64,000 nt of DNA from Alisma plantago-aquatica (taxonomy: Eukaryota > Streptophyta > Magnoliopsida > Alismatales > Alismataceae), in NCBI GenBank assembly GCA_963693085.1, contig OY856410.1, positions 882,185,335-882,249,334 on the forward strand, in the 5' to 3' direction. The notes beneath the pieces were generated by a model that saw nothing but the letters and a program-made list of their open reading frames with translations, did no database searches and was not told where the DNA came from. Positions 8,563-20,138 of the stretch are shown here, piece after piece (positions within the stretch are counted from its first letter, which is position 1; each line of letters starts with the position of its first letter). A program made the translations under genes and the position numbers.

Positions 8563-11500
8563 ATGGTTGACCATGATGAGCATGATGTCCATGATGAGCA
8601 TGAAGTCCATGATGAGCATGCTGTCCATGACGAGCATGGCGAGGATACCAATGTAAGTTCTAAAAACATATCATGTATTTCTATAAAATTCATTATCTTC
8701 TAGTTATGTCATATATCCTATATTTCTATATTGGGCTAATTCAGTGTGTTTATTTTTGTCAAATTTTAGGTTGATGATGCACATGTACCCACTGAAGCAC
8801 TGGAGCAACTTGATGCGCAGCACCAAACACTTAACAAGAAAAGGGGCATCACTCTGTTGAAGAAGTTAATAGCGCTAAGTGGCAGTGGATCCAAATTGGT
8901 TGTGGAGTTTGATAATGGAGGAAATGCAATTAGAGTGAACCGCAATAATTTTGTAAACTATCTTGGGTGTACCAGTCGGAGCCATTGTGGTGTTAAGTAT
9001 GATAATTGGCATAAAGTTCCTCAGGGGAAAAAAGACTTGATATGGAAGGATTTATGCGTGAGTTATTATTATTTGCAATTCTATTTTGTAGATTACAAAT
9101 TCTATTATTTGCAATTCTATTTTGGATACTAGTTAATAACATTTCTATTTTACAGAATCTGTTTGCATTGGATGAGAAGTTGCATCGTAAAAGTGTGATG
9201 CAACGCGCTGGAAAGATGCTTAGGAATTATAGGACAAATCTGAACAGAGAATACATAAAAGAGGGTGATAAGAAGAAGAAGTCAGCCCTTGAACAATGGA
9301 ACTTCTTGGACAAAGAAGATTGGGACAATTTTGTTGCTTCAAGAAAAACTGAAGAATTCAAGGTATTAGGCGTCACTCCCAATTTAATTAATATACATTG
9401 TATTCACCTATTCAAGATTAACATTTAGTGCTACTAACCAAATCATTAATATGCATACTAACTAGGCCCTTAGTGACGCACAAAAAGCAAGGCGTGCACT
9501 GAATGTGCATGACCACACTATGGGTCCAAAAGGCTATGCAAGTGTTCGCCAAAGACTACAGGCGGAGTCTGCGGCTACTCAGGAGTCTGCCACACCCATG
9601 CCTCGCCATGATATCTGGATAATTGGGAGGCAAAACAAGAAGGGTGAAATAAAGAAGCCCGTAACTGCTGAGGCGGCTGCGAAAATGGTAAAATACAACT
9701 CTTAGAGCAATTGTTTGAATATTGATTATTTGTGGTGTTAACTTACCAATTTCTGTTGATGGTGATTAGCGGGAGCTGCACGAGCAGAGGAAATAAGACA
9801 CGTTCATCCCTCAGGGCACAAGGGATGAATTGACAGTTGCTCTGGGTAACCCAGAGCATCCTGGACGTGTTAGGGGTGCAGGCGCTGGTGTGGGCATCAA
9901 AGCATTCTTTGGGCCATCCCAGCGCAAACCCAGAGCGGGACTTTCTCAAGAAGAGGTAACTTATTCTTTTTTTAGAATGTTACTGCAAAAGGAAATTCAA
10001 TAATAAGAAGCTAATGTTTCTTTTATCCATGTATAGGAGAATAAGAGAGTCGAGGATATAGTTGCTAAGAAGGTCAACGATGTAGTTGCTGAGAAGGTCA
10101 AGGAAGAATTGATGCGGTGGCAGGCATCTCAGGCTTCCAATCAGCCTATGGCGACCCACTCTTCTCCTGATGCACAGACTGCGAGTAATCCTGGAGACCC
10201 ATCGCCTAACACGTCTGCTGTAAGTATTGTTTATGACATTGTAGCTAGTCTTTTCAAGATGATATGTTTTCAAGATGATATGTATATATGTATAACATTT
10301 TTTACGTAAATTTGTAGGCATTGAAGCCATGCCGCTTAAGAATGCAAGACTATGTTGTTGCAGAGGCGCAGGCTTACCCGTCCCTTCCTGGGGAAAAGTT
10401 TCACGGGACTCCAATGCCACAGGGCTACGTTCGTGTGGGCTCATTACGTGTGTTACCCGATTGGAAGGAAGCTACATTGCCATATCCCCACCCGGATATT
10501 GATACACTTGCTGAGGCAGAAGGCGGGGTCATATTGTGGCCCAAAGCAGATGTCGTCTACACTACTGAAATTGTAAGATAAATTTACATTGATTTAGACT
10601 GTTAATGTGTATATATGAGGTCAACTGATCTGAAATTATATATACAGGTTAAAAAGAAGACACCAGGAGCACCTAGGCCTCCACCTCCACTTCCCGCATT
10701 ACCAAGTTGGGTTCCAACTGACCTAACATACCCGTTAGGTCCTGCTTGTAGGGGAATGGCATGTTGGCTACGGGCACATAATATACATTGCCCTATAATT
10801 GTTTCTTTAGATGCAGATTATGTAGGTCAATCATACGATAGCTCTTTATTTATACAAGATATTATTGAGTTGTTTATGTATGCTTGGCTGAATACATCAA
10901 TGATAGAGACATGGATAAGGTGAGATCTTGTTTATACATCCATATACCTTGTGTAAGATCCGGTGATCTGGTTTCTTATATATTAATGCATACGTAATAC
11001 ATGTTTTGCAGCTACTTAGTCGAAGATCAATGCAAACAATTTACATTTAATCATGTGGGATTTTTGATTCCATCATTGATTAGTATGGTAGCTAAAGACC
11101 CTGATAGTGTTCAACAATACTGTATAGATGCTTTTACAATTTTTGGTCAGCAAAAGAAGACGATAATAATAGCTCCATTCAATGTCAAGTAAGTTTACTT
11201 TATTTATAATTTGGACTTAAGAAAATTCCATTTTTATTGTGCATTTTGAGTTATTAATTGTTAACTTTTTACCTCTAGCGGTAGACATTGGGAGTTACTA
11301 GTTATTGTCCCCGGGACGTTCACTTTTATTATCTAGATCCCGCGGGAAGTACATTAAACACTAAAATTGGACACGTAATGAGAATGCCATTATTCTGGTG
11401 AGAAATATTTCATTTTTGTATCTGTTAACATCTGTTATTACATTACTATTTACTTATGCAATTTATTGTGTTATATTAACATGTAGGGGTTTAGATGCAT

Positions 11501-11994
11501 TCAAAAAGGCTGGAGGAACGGTCCCAAGGAAAAAGAACCAGCCAATAAATTGGCAGAACGTACAAGTAAGTTCCCGACTCCAATGTATATATTATTGATG
11601 TGAATTGTGCTTAGTTGTATTATTTTGTATGTTTCAATTTATAGTGCGTTACACAAGACAACGGCTGGGCATGCGCATACTATGTGATGCGATTTATGCA
11701 GATGATTATCCGACATGCCGCATTGGACATCGATACCATACATGAGGTATTATATATAGTCTCATTAGTTAGTATGAAATATATCAATCTTATTTTTATA
11801 TTATTACTTATATATATACATCATTCTCTTTGTAGGTGTTTAAAACTGACCACACTATAGGTAAACGCTTAAAAAATATACATGCTCCATATGTGATGGA
11901 AGCATTAAATGAAATAAGAGAAGAAAGGGCAAAAGCCATACAAGCAGTGGCAATTGTAAGATATAATTGGGATGTTGATAGCGATAATGAATGA
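8563..11994 (+). pseudogene. Second CACTA gene: transposase_24-like region plus Ulp1-like (C48) protease domain, broken
   Basis: I read 13 exons with GT/AG borders: 8563-8652, 8770-9057, 9156-9362, 9466-9687, 9770-9955, 10037-10219, 10318-10572, 10648-10919, 11012-11188, 11279-11397, 11487-11565, 11645-11746 and 11836-11994. Phases agree and would give about 779 residues. Exon 1 is an acidic, His-rich repeat. Exons 2-5 carry the plant CACTA second-protein region (W..VP..KKD.IW, then MGPKGYASVRQRLQ, IWIIGRQ). Exons 10-12 carry a Ulp1-like cysteine protease core: GRHWELLVI (His), YYLDP (Asp) and QDNGWACAYYVMRFM (Cys). Two lesions break it: TAA at 9794-9796 after HEQRK, and a net one-base loss near 11304-11310 that separates the His and Asp parts and leads to TAG at 11334. 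Such proteins accompany TNP2 in many plant CACTA elements; the role of the protease domain is unclear. Confidence 0.85.
8569..8640 (+). repeat. 18-bp coding repeat, four units (HDEHxV hexapeptide)
   Basis: CATGATGAGCATGATGTC is repeated four times in frame within the first exon of the second CACTA gene, giving His-Asp-Glu-His-X-Val/Glu. The X position varies (Asp, Glu, Ala, Gly). The unit is rich in metal-binding side chains, but no function is known to me. Confidence 0.9.
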
Positions 11995-12397
11995 TACTTT
12001 GTAAATAAATATTTCTGAATGTTAATACATGTATTTGAATGTTTCTATATGTGTGAATGTGAGAATTGAATTGATGTCTAAATGTATCTACTTGTGTGAA
12101 ATTTTTTTTGTTAATTTTACAGGTTTGTGGCCTGTTTGTAGGTTGATATCAATGGATGTCGTAAACCTGCAGTTCAGAAAACTGAACTGCAGGTTCTCAT
12201 CCTGCTGACCAGCCACAGCAGGCCTGCAAACTGATATGAGAAAAAAATATATATAGGCGTCGGTTATTTACAGAAAACCGTCAGCAAAGACCTACAGCGT
12301 CGGTTTTTTGAAAAAAACCGACGCCTCATGTGGCCACGGCCGTGCTGGAAATGGCCACGCCTATAATACATATAGCGTCGGTTGTTTAGTTGATCAC
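11995..12397 (+). other. 3' region of CACTA-1 with a short perfect hairpin
   Basis: This region follows the last exon. AACCTGCAGTTCAG (12164-12177) and CTGAACTGCAGGTT (12182-12195) form a 14-bp stem with a 4-base loop. Subterminal GCGTCGGTT repeats begin at about 12255. No separate gene is seen. Confidence 0.6.
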
Positions 12398-12531
12398 CGA
12401 CGCCAAAAGGGTTCGCGCCACAGAAAACGGCGTCATCTAGGACACTTTCTGCGTCGGTTACCAATTAAACACCGACGCAGAATGTGTCCTAGATGACGCC
12501 GTTTTCTGTGGCGCGAACCCTTTTGGCGTCG
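12398..12531. repeat. 134-bp inverted repeat in the right subterminal region
   Basis: The left arm starts CGACGCCAAAAGGGTTCGCG and the right arm ends CGCGAACCCTTTTGGCGTCG. About 60 bp pair with essentially one mismatch (GACACTTTCTGC against GACACATTCTGC) around a short AT-rich loop. It incorporates GCGTCGGTT subterminal motifs. Open frames over it on both strands are by-products of the palindrome. Confidence 0.93.
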
Positions 12532-12660
12532 ATTTTCTATAAAGAACCGACGCCTGTACGTTAAATAGGCGTCGGTTTCGAAGTGTTCGACCTTTAGCGG
12601 CGCCCACATAGGCGTCGCTCGGAAACCGACGTCAAAGGGGGTTAAACAACCGACGCTAAA
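12532..12660. repeat. Right subterminal repeats of CACTA-1
   Basis: Further AACCGACGCC / GCGTCGGTT motifs occur in inverted pairs up to the right terminal repeat at 12661-12679, mirroring the left array. Confidence 0.85.
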
Positions 12661-12682
12661 AGGCATTTCTGTAGTAGTGAAA

Positions 12683-14090
12683 AATGTAACTAAAGTAATT
12701 CATTTGGACACTTTGAAGCCTTGGGCTGCTTTAAATAACCTTGTTGTTTTCTATCCACACAACTTTATTAAAAAGCACGTCATCTTACCTAATAATGTTC
12801 TTATATTTCTAAACAATTATACTAGGATAATGTTTATATATAACATAGTGTTATGCAACTTTAGCTATATTTATATCTCCATGAGTTGAGCTAATGTCAT
12901 AGTTTAATAAATATATACTTCTAAGGCTGGAGGAATAATAGTATAGCGAGTGATATATAGCTTGTAATTTCTACAACCAATCATCATGCAGTCGGTCTAC
13001 TTCCGGTGATCCTTTATAAGCATTAGCACTAAAAAAATATTTGTTGTATTTAATTTATACATGCAAAAGATTAGTTAATGTCTTACACTCTAACCAGTCT
13101 AGAGACTTTAGACTGGTTTTTGCCGGTTTGGACGGGACCGAACCGAGGACTAGATTCATGAACAAATAGGGGAATGGGGACCAAACTGGAATTGAAGCCG
13201 GTCCATGACTAGATCGAACTGAATAGCCAGTCTCATCTGGTCCAACGGTCTAGACCGGTATATTTACAGTGTTGCATTAGACCATCCGGAAAATATAGGC
13301 ATAAGTGTGTCATCCAATAGGGAGGACTTTTGTCCCACATTGAGGTAGTTTCGAAACACCTCCACCACCAGGACATTTGTCTGCCAATTATGTCAGCTCT
13401 TCATCGACTACAAAAGTTCCAATAGCTCTTCCCTAACTACATCTTATACCTCCTCACCACATTGAGGCAATCTTAGAGAATAATATTGTTTTCTCGGGAC
13501 ACTAATTACCGCTATCCTGTCAGATGGCGTTATCGTCCTCTTTTTTGACACTACATGGATCACAGATGACAAGTTCTGTAGGCGAGAATCCAATCTTCTG
13601 GGGCAATATCAACATGCCTAAACGACAGAGTCAAGTCTTTTGTAGCCTGGGAAGCTAATGTAGAACAAATGCCACCTTGGACCTCATAGGAAGATGTTGC
13701 TACACATGCACACTTTAGTTAGTTCTATCAAGCTTTTTCTTTGAATATTTTATACATGTTGGACTTTAAATTATGTGCCCAAGTTTTGTCTCGTTCATGT
13801 GCATATATATAGGATGTACCTCCTTTTAGGAGAATAAACTTGATTGATTGAGAATATGAATTATATCTTTTAATGCAAGTAAATTACAGCTACAAACACA
13901 TTCCATCTAATTGTAACAAGCAACTTCAATATACCAAATATTACATGTGGTTAAATGTTATATTTTTTATTTAATATTGATGTGGCATATATTCCTTTAC
14001 ATGTCCGTCTTTTCAATTTTCATCAAGAGGTTGACTAAGAGCCCCCTTCAAGCTTAAGCACCTACGGACGGTTGCTTACTTGCATTACGG
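12683..14090. other. Unassigned spacer with one candidate small inverted-repeat element
   Basis: No gene is supported. At 13093-13259 the ends ACCAGTCTAGA and (minus strand) ACCGGTCTAGA, plus a local hairpin ACCAGTCT...AGACTGGT, suggest a ~170-bp MITE, but no target duplication is clear. TATATATAGGATGTACCTCC near 13805 resembles an LTR-type promoter, without a second copy to prove it. Confidence 0.3.
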
Positions 14091-14729
14091 TAGTGTTTTA
14101 AAAAGTGGTATGTGTTATGCGTGTGGTGAGGTCACCTTCTAAAGTATATGTGGTATGCGAGAGTATCTGAGTATATGCAGTTTTGGATTTTTTAATAATT
14201 TAACTATTATATATAAATTAATCACACAATTACATATTTAATTTGTACGATTTCATGTTTGGACCCCAAAACTTGAGATTGATTTGAATATAAAGTTTCA
14301 GTGAACAATAAAGCACCATCTACAATGCATTCTTAAATCATTCAAGCATAAACTCCAACGAAGCACACATGAAATGGGTTAATACAAGTAGCATAAAAAT
14401 AAAGACTGTCCAAAACAATACAAAAAGATGTATGCATGTACTAGAGGTCCAAAACAATACACACTAAATAAGCACGTGACTCATGTACAAAACATATACC
14501 AAAATGGTACATCAAGAGAATGTTATCAGTAAAAAACTATTCTAGTTTGGACCAAGATAACAAATGTCCATCTAAAAATCCTCGACTGATCCGCCTTATA
14601 AGCGACTAAGCGGCCGCATAATTGGACAGGGTCCAATTTGGGGATGATTTCCTATATGTGGGGAGGCCTTTGGACCTTACAATATAAACGACCTCATAAG
14701 CGGCTAGTGCGGCCTTTTTTAAAACACTG
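14091..14729. mobile_element. Non-autonomous hAT-like element (family D, copy 1)
   Basis: The left end TAGTGTTTTAAAAAGTGG and the right end, CAGTGTTTTAAAAAAGGCC on the minus strand, form terminal inverted repeats. Internal sequence (TGCAGTTTTGGATTTTTTAATAATT; CCGCATAA, AAGCGGC) matches the copy at 35837-36849. The flanks CATTACGG and CATCCGGC are only a degraded 8-bp duplication. It has no coding capacity. Confidence 0.65.
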
Positions 14730-15476
14730 CATCCGGCTTGCACTTTCTAAAACTTTAGTCATCGTATTAGGTCTAGCAGTTCACTTTCACAATTGAGACA
14801 GATATTAAAAGACAATAGATTTTATGTCGTTAGAACTAGATTTGTAGTAGTGTAACTAACATTTGGACCCTCTGAGTGCAACAACCACCTCATAGCTCAT
14901 CAATTATATTCACCATCCACGTTGCAAGAGGGTGTTGTCTTGTTGGCTCAATATGTGACCTTCAAACGACTAATTAGTAAGGTCGAGGTTTCAGTCTGAG
15001 GCTCAATAACATATTTATCCCAAACGATCCTTAGGAAAGGTACATACTACACTAAGTAGCATGTTAGGATAAGTGATTCCCTCATGAATCTAGGTGGCTA
15101 ACATTTTCTCTGTGTATCGCAATGAGCACTTGACACTCGTTGTCCATCATTCTCCATCATATGCTAGCATACAATGCTAGTAATGTTCATGAGTCTGTTT
15201 TCTTAATGGTAACAACATTAACGTATTAAGGCAACTAGAGTGAAGATGGGGGCAGTAACCACTTTGGTGGCTACTATTCTCCTTCCTCTTGCAAATCCAA
15301 TCATATCCATCTTTCTTTGTCCTTTTGCCTGTATCCAACTTCAACGTTCTTGCTTCATATGTCCCTTTCTCTCCCTTATTCATCCACAACAGATGCACCC
15401 CCCGCTACAACAGCTATCCTCTCTCATAATTCCATCTTTCACACACGACAGTCTCTCTCTCTCTGTATATATATGT
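14730..15476. other. Unassigned spacer
   Basis: No recognisable gene or repeat. The open frames at 15177-15569 have no family motif and end in a CT/TA-rich stretch next to the LTR at 15477. Confidence 0.3.
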
Positions 15477-15654
15477 TGTAAAGTAAAAGAAGGCTATGTG
15501 ATAAATTTGATAAGAGGAATTCCCCTCCTACATATAGGAGAAGGGGGGAGCTTACAAACTTTAGACTAAACCCTAATGGGCCAAGACACGCTTGGGCCAA
15601 TATACAAATAGACTCAAATGACTTAATTAACTAAATTAACCAGACTCTCAAATA
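15477..15654 (-). repeat. 3' LTR of Copia-3
   Basis: It aligns with 30469-30695 (TGTAAAGTAAAAGAAGGCTA start, ACCAGACTCTC(A/T)AATA end). It contains a short inverted TAGGAGAAGGGG / CCCCTCC promoter-like block. Confidence 0.7.
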
Positions 15655-15666
15655 CTCCCCCTCAAG
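15655..15666 (-). other. Polypurine tract of Copia-3
   Basis: On the minus strand it reads CTTGAGGGGGAG, directly before the LTR. The same GAGGGGGAG tract precedes the 3' LTRs of Copia-1 and Copia-2. A second similar tract (CTCCCCCTCAAG) lies at about 15807. Confidence 0.7.
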
Positions 15667-17950
15667 CAGAAGCTTGGGAGAATCCCAAGTCAGCTTGCAA
15701 ACAGAGAGACGGACTAAAAAAAGAAACAGAAACAAAGATAAGCCAAGCCCATACAAGAATATTTCTCCCCTCAAGATTACAATAAAGCACTCATCACTCA
15801 AATACTCCCCCTCAAGTAGATAAACCGAAGTAGGTATGCAAGCAGGTATGAGTCTAGAGTATGTCACAAGCCTCGCAGGTGCAGCTCGCAAACATGTACC
15901 AAAAGCTTCTTGATCACAGTAGAGTGTTGATTCACAATGGAAAAGTCCAGGGAGTGTTGGTTCGCTGTAGAAAGTTCAGAGAGAAATGGTGCACAGCCCA
16001 GAAAGCTAATGTGTGCAAGGCTCGGACAATGTCAACGTGCAAATAAAGCACAGACGAAAAATCGAAAGTAGAGATGATGTAGTCGGATAGAAGACAATCA
16101 ACTTAAATAAGCAAGCAGTAGACATTAAACTCCAGAGAGTAAGCTCTCCAAGAAGCATATAGCAGTAAAAGACTTTAAGATGCAATTAACAATAGTAGAA
16201 GTCCACAAACTCTTCAAGAAGTGCATAACGATCAACAAATATAGAGCAGCAAGAAGATCCTCATAGATAGAAGCAGAATTAAATTTCCTCTATCCATTTC
16301 ATCTCTCCTCTATTTCTCTCTTCCCTCTACTCTTCTTCCTCTATTCTCCCCTTCACACCAACCACAAAAAATAACCAAGAGTAGTTGGGTGGAAAGTCAT
16401 ATACAATAATAGAAGAAATAAATTTGTAGGCAGATTTGTAGAGGATGTCTACCAATAACTCGAGTAATGTGCAACATGACCCGAATAGACAGATCTGGGT
16501 AGAAAAATAAATGGATCTTAATGCAACCAAAAAAGGAAGATTTGCCCGATCAAAAGCCAAATATATATATATATAATATTATATGATTAGCAATTAGCAC
16601 AGTGTGTAGGGGAGAGGGGGTAATGGAGAACCTAATGAATAAAATCTAAACTTATTATCAAGATCTAAACTAATCTAAAATAAGTAATGAAAAAGAACAA
16701 TATTCATCAAATGATTTCATTCATCAAGTATGATTTGCAAAGAGCACAACAAAGACTATATATAGGTGTTTAAACCCGACTTACTAGACAACTAGCCAAT
16801 GTGGGACTAAACCACATGCTTTACAAGACAAACTGGGTAAATATCAAATAACCCCTAAAACACAAGGAGATTTATAAAGCATTATAAAAACTATTAAAAA
16901 GGCTATGCTCGTCCTACATCAAGGGGTAGTCACAAAAATTGAGGGAAGATCAAGCATGATTTCAACAATATAAACACGCTTCTCTTTGCTAACCAAGCAA
17001 TCAATTGAAATTCAGAACAGATTATGTGAGAAGACACAAGAGGTGAAAACTTTGTTGCTCTATAGATTGTGTGTAAGACACATCAGCCGTGACTTAGGCG
17101 GACAACTGGAAAATTGGTTAATGAGTCAAATAATAAAAAACTCCGCATAAAAGATTCGTTGCAGATTTGTATCAATTTCTCCTCCCGTAAAGGAAGGCTT
17201 GATTAGACTATGCTACATCCACTGGACAAATTTCAGTCCATGATACTTACTTGTTGATGTTGCTTTGTCAAGAAGAAATGAGTCACTTCATAGTGGAAGA
17301 AATCGCTAGGTAGAAGACAAGAAGAAAGCAACCAGCTTCGGTTTGATCCAATGCCAACAACAGGGGACTAATAAAAAAAGAAAGAATCATCCTGATCTTT
17401 GACCTCGGTGGAGAAAACTTGGAAGTATTTCTCTTCTACATCGAGGACTGGATACTGGAGATGAAGGTGGTCGAGAGGCATTATTGGTCGAGATCTTGAG
17501 CAGTGCATGCGTAGAGCACCTGTAGTCATCGCAGTTGGGGGAGGCACCGAAATGGGAGCGGCTATGAGCATCTCATGTGGACCTGAACTAAAATATGGTA
17601 TCTTTGCAAAGTTTTTGCAAAAGGCTAGAAGGCGGGGCTAGCGGGTGGTTGTCGACGGTTGTTGTATGGGGTGGGTGATAGCGACGAGTAGGGCAGGGGT
17701 TATGGGCTGGAGTAAGGTTGGCAGGTGTCAGCGTTGCTGAGGCGGGATGATGGCAATAGGGAGATATTTTGGTGGAGGCAACAACAACGGGTTGTGCAAC
17801 ATGCAATAGAAATTTTGCGGCTAGCGGTATTGTGGGTTGTGCGGTTGGGGTTGGGTCGGCTGGAGGAGGCGATGGCAGGAAGTACGGTGGCAGGGAGGGT
17901 AATCGAGGTAGCTTTGTTTCCTCCCTAAGAAATTGATGCCTGGAGGGCAG
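15667..17950 (-). other. Copia-3 internal region, no recognisable pol
   Basis: It contains only short open frames without gag, integrase or reverse transcriptase motifs. A CT-rich tract lies at 16285-16360 and a TA run at 16560-16575. The GC-rich part at 17600-17930 resembles the leaders of the other Copia elements here when read on the minus strand. Confidence 0.4.
16624..16829 (-). repeat. Short interspersed LTR-like repeat, copy 1
   Basis: On the minus strand it shares TTGTAAAG(C/T)ATGTGG(T/C)TTAGTCCCAC, a TATAAATAGG/TATATATAG core and a CATTAGGTTC(T/C)CCATTA end with 38980-39190 (plus strand). A TATA core after TAGTCCCAC fits a small LTR or a TRIM-type element; no second LTR is seen beside either copy. 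Confidence 0.6.
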
Positions 17951-19964
17951 TTTACAACACCAGGCGTTTATGGTAAGTATTTAACTATACATTCGTGCAT
18001 GTAGTAGCCTTGATGTGCCCAAAATAACTCTAGATTCTTAGCTTTTCGTAATTTATCTCCTTTTGGAGATATAGTTGCTCAACTAGCAAATTTTGGGACT
18101 TACATGCACCAATATGAAGAAAGCATCGACCCTCATGATTCAGTGACGAAACCGACTCAGTTTCCCTGAAATCGAGTCGGGTTCAATTATCCCCCTACAC
18201 AGTAAAACACCCAGACACTCCATCGTTTGCTTATGCCAGAGCACGCCCAATGTTTCACCCTGATGGACTACTCCGACGGCCACAACCAACGGTCAAGATC
18301 AAAGAAGCGCGACGTCGACCGCCTTCCGATGCTTACAAAACCAACCAGGTTTCTCCAAACCGAGTCGATTTCATACCCATCAACTCGTCGACCTCCTCTG
18401 TCAGAAGAAGTCTGAAGAATATCCCCGACAGTGGACTCTGATGGGCACCTCTGACAGGCAAGACTAATAGTCGACTCTAATGGTGCCTCCCAATTGTCAC
18501 ATCTGATGGTCCGTTCCAATGGCCCTGAGGCCCCTGACCCGTCGATGCCTTATGATGGTCGCCTTCGACGGTCACATTTGATGGTCACTGTCGATGGCAA
18601 TCAAAACCCACCAAACTGACGGTGTCAAACCGACTCAATTTCACCTAAACCGAGTCAGTTTCACCCCTACTTATAGATATTTTGCCAACCTCTATAAATA
18701 CCCCCCTTGGCCACCAGGCCAAGGGTTCTACATTTTTTGTTCTCAGACCTCCGTCTTAGTTTGAAGGCTTGAAATGGCTCAAGATCTCACCCTACATCCA
18801 CCCCATCAGTTGGTCTTCCATCTTCCATCGACCTCCACCACTCTCCATCGACCATCTCCACTTTCCACTCATTTACACTGCCTTCCACCTCCATCCATCC
18901 AGACCAGTTGTTGTTTGGGGATTTATCAAGGAGACAGGAGACCAAGGAGTCCATAAGATTGAGGAGGACCCAAGGACGAAATGTAACCCTTTCGGAGGCT
19001 AAGGAGGGTTAAATTTCTTCTTCTTCCTCTTTTCTTCTATTGTTCTCCTTAGCTTTTGTACAAACAATGTAATCCCATCTTTGTTTGGTGCTAACTATGC
19101 TGGTCTATGGCTAGTTGAGCTCTTTCTAGGCTATGTAGTCCCTTTTGGGCATGTTTATGTACTTTAACTCTAGACAAGTAGTTCATATTCAGATTTAGCA
19201 TTTTTTTGTTCAATGTTCTTTATATGGTTGTGATTGTTGGTTTGGTTGATCTCTTGCCTGCTTGAACTGTCATTTCTGCTAACATCGAGAGATGGAGGTA
19301 AAAAATGGCTAGAGGAGATAGTTTGGAGTGGACTGATGTCCGAGGGGATGAAGTCCAAGGGAGGATCTATCAAAGACCCCAGGTCAGAAAGATTTGGCCC
19401 AGCACAGCGAAATCAACCCAATTTCACCAAACCGAGTCAATTTCATTATCTCTGGCTTCCTGACAGATCTTCTACTACTATGAACACTCTTGGTTGTTTC
19501 GGACACGAGAGGATATCTGAAACACTTAGGGGTGTTGGTCCTTATCCTCAAAAGAGGTCTTGGACCATTAATGGGGTTTTAGTCACACTTCGCGAGAGCG
19601 GGTGGCATGACCCTCACAGGAGTAGCTACTATGGTACATGTTGGGTTCGGACATTAATTGCTTGCTAGGGTGTTCGTGGGTTGTCTACGCCCAAGAACGA
19701 GGTGCATTGACTGCCTAATTCGTTGTTGCACAGCTTTGAACTCCTCCTGAATTGTTCTAGTTTTAAAAATCTATCTACCTTCGATTTTGCTTAACTAACT
19801 AAGAATTGAATCTTAGGCGACTAAACGTCCGCACATCCCTATGTTTAACCCTGTATAACGCTTTGACCCGTATTGAGTTGGGGCGTCCCAAGGGTCTCGG
19901 GTATAAATTTAACGTTTGATCCATCTTCAAGACTTGCTTTTCCAACGCAACCTGAGGGTTATCA
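17951..19964 (+). repeat. 5' LTR of Gypsy-A
   Basis: It aligns with 22081-24058/30310-30375 over its length with many substitutions and small indels, indicating an old insertion. It ends ...GAGGGTTATCA. The exact left border is approximate because the expected TG start is not preserved. Confidence 0.75.
18692..18700 (+). promoter_or_regulatory. TATA box in the Gypsy-A 5' LTR
   Basis: CTATAAATA is followed by a run of C and GGCCACCAGGCCAAGGG. The same arrangement is kept in the 3' LTR at 22813. It is the best candidate for the U3/R boundary. Confidence 0.6.
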
Positions 19965-19969
19965 ACTTT

Positions 19970-19987
19970 TGGCCTCGTTGTAGGGGA
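19970..19987 (+). other. Degenerate primer-binding site of Gypsy-A
   Basis: TGGCCTCGTTGTAGGGGA resembles TGGCGCCGTTGCCGGGGA, the primer-site context of Athila/Tat-type plant gypsy elements, and lies a few bases after the LTR end. Confidence 0.55.
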
Positions 19988-20138
19988 CTTGGTTTTTCCA
20001 CGTTTACACGCACGAAGATTTTGTATTGTTAGCATAAGCTTGTAGTTGTATGCACAGTTGTTCGTTTGTTTTGCACATACTTGTCCATACATTCTAATGC
20101 ATTTTTTTCTTCTTTTTCCTTATCTTTCCTTTACAACC

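Larger units (their letters stand above)
3286..12679 (+). mobile_element. Complete CACTA (En/Spm-type) DNA transposon, CACTA-1
   Basis: The left end CACTACTACAGAAAT (3286) and the right end, which reads CACTACTACAGAAAT on the minus strand (to 12679), are perfect 15-bp terminal inverted repeats. The flanking triplets AAA (3283-3285) and AAA (12680-12682) fit the 3-bp target duplication of CACTA elements. Inside are subterminal repeats at both ends, a GC-rich leader, an intact TNP2-type transposase and a second multi-exon gene with a Ulp1-like domain. The length is 9394 bp. The intact ends and transposase suggest fairly recent activity, but the second gene is broken. A second copy of the family starts at 51923. 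Confidence 0.95.

Noticed and set aside
12264..12666. Three frames of 62-77 codons at the CACTA right end
   Set aside because: By-products of palindromic subterminal repeats; Arg-rich translations repeat each other in mirror image.
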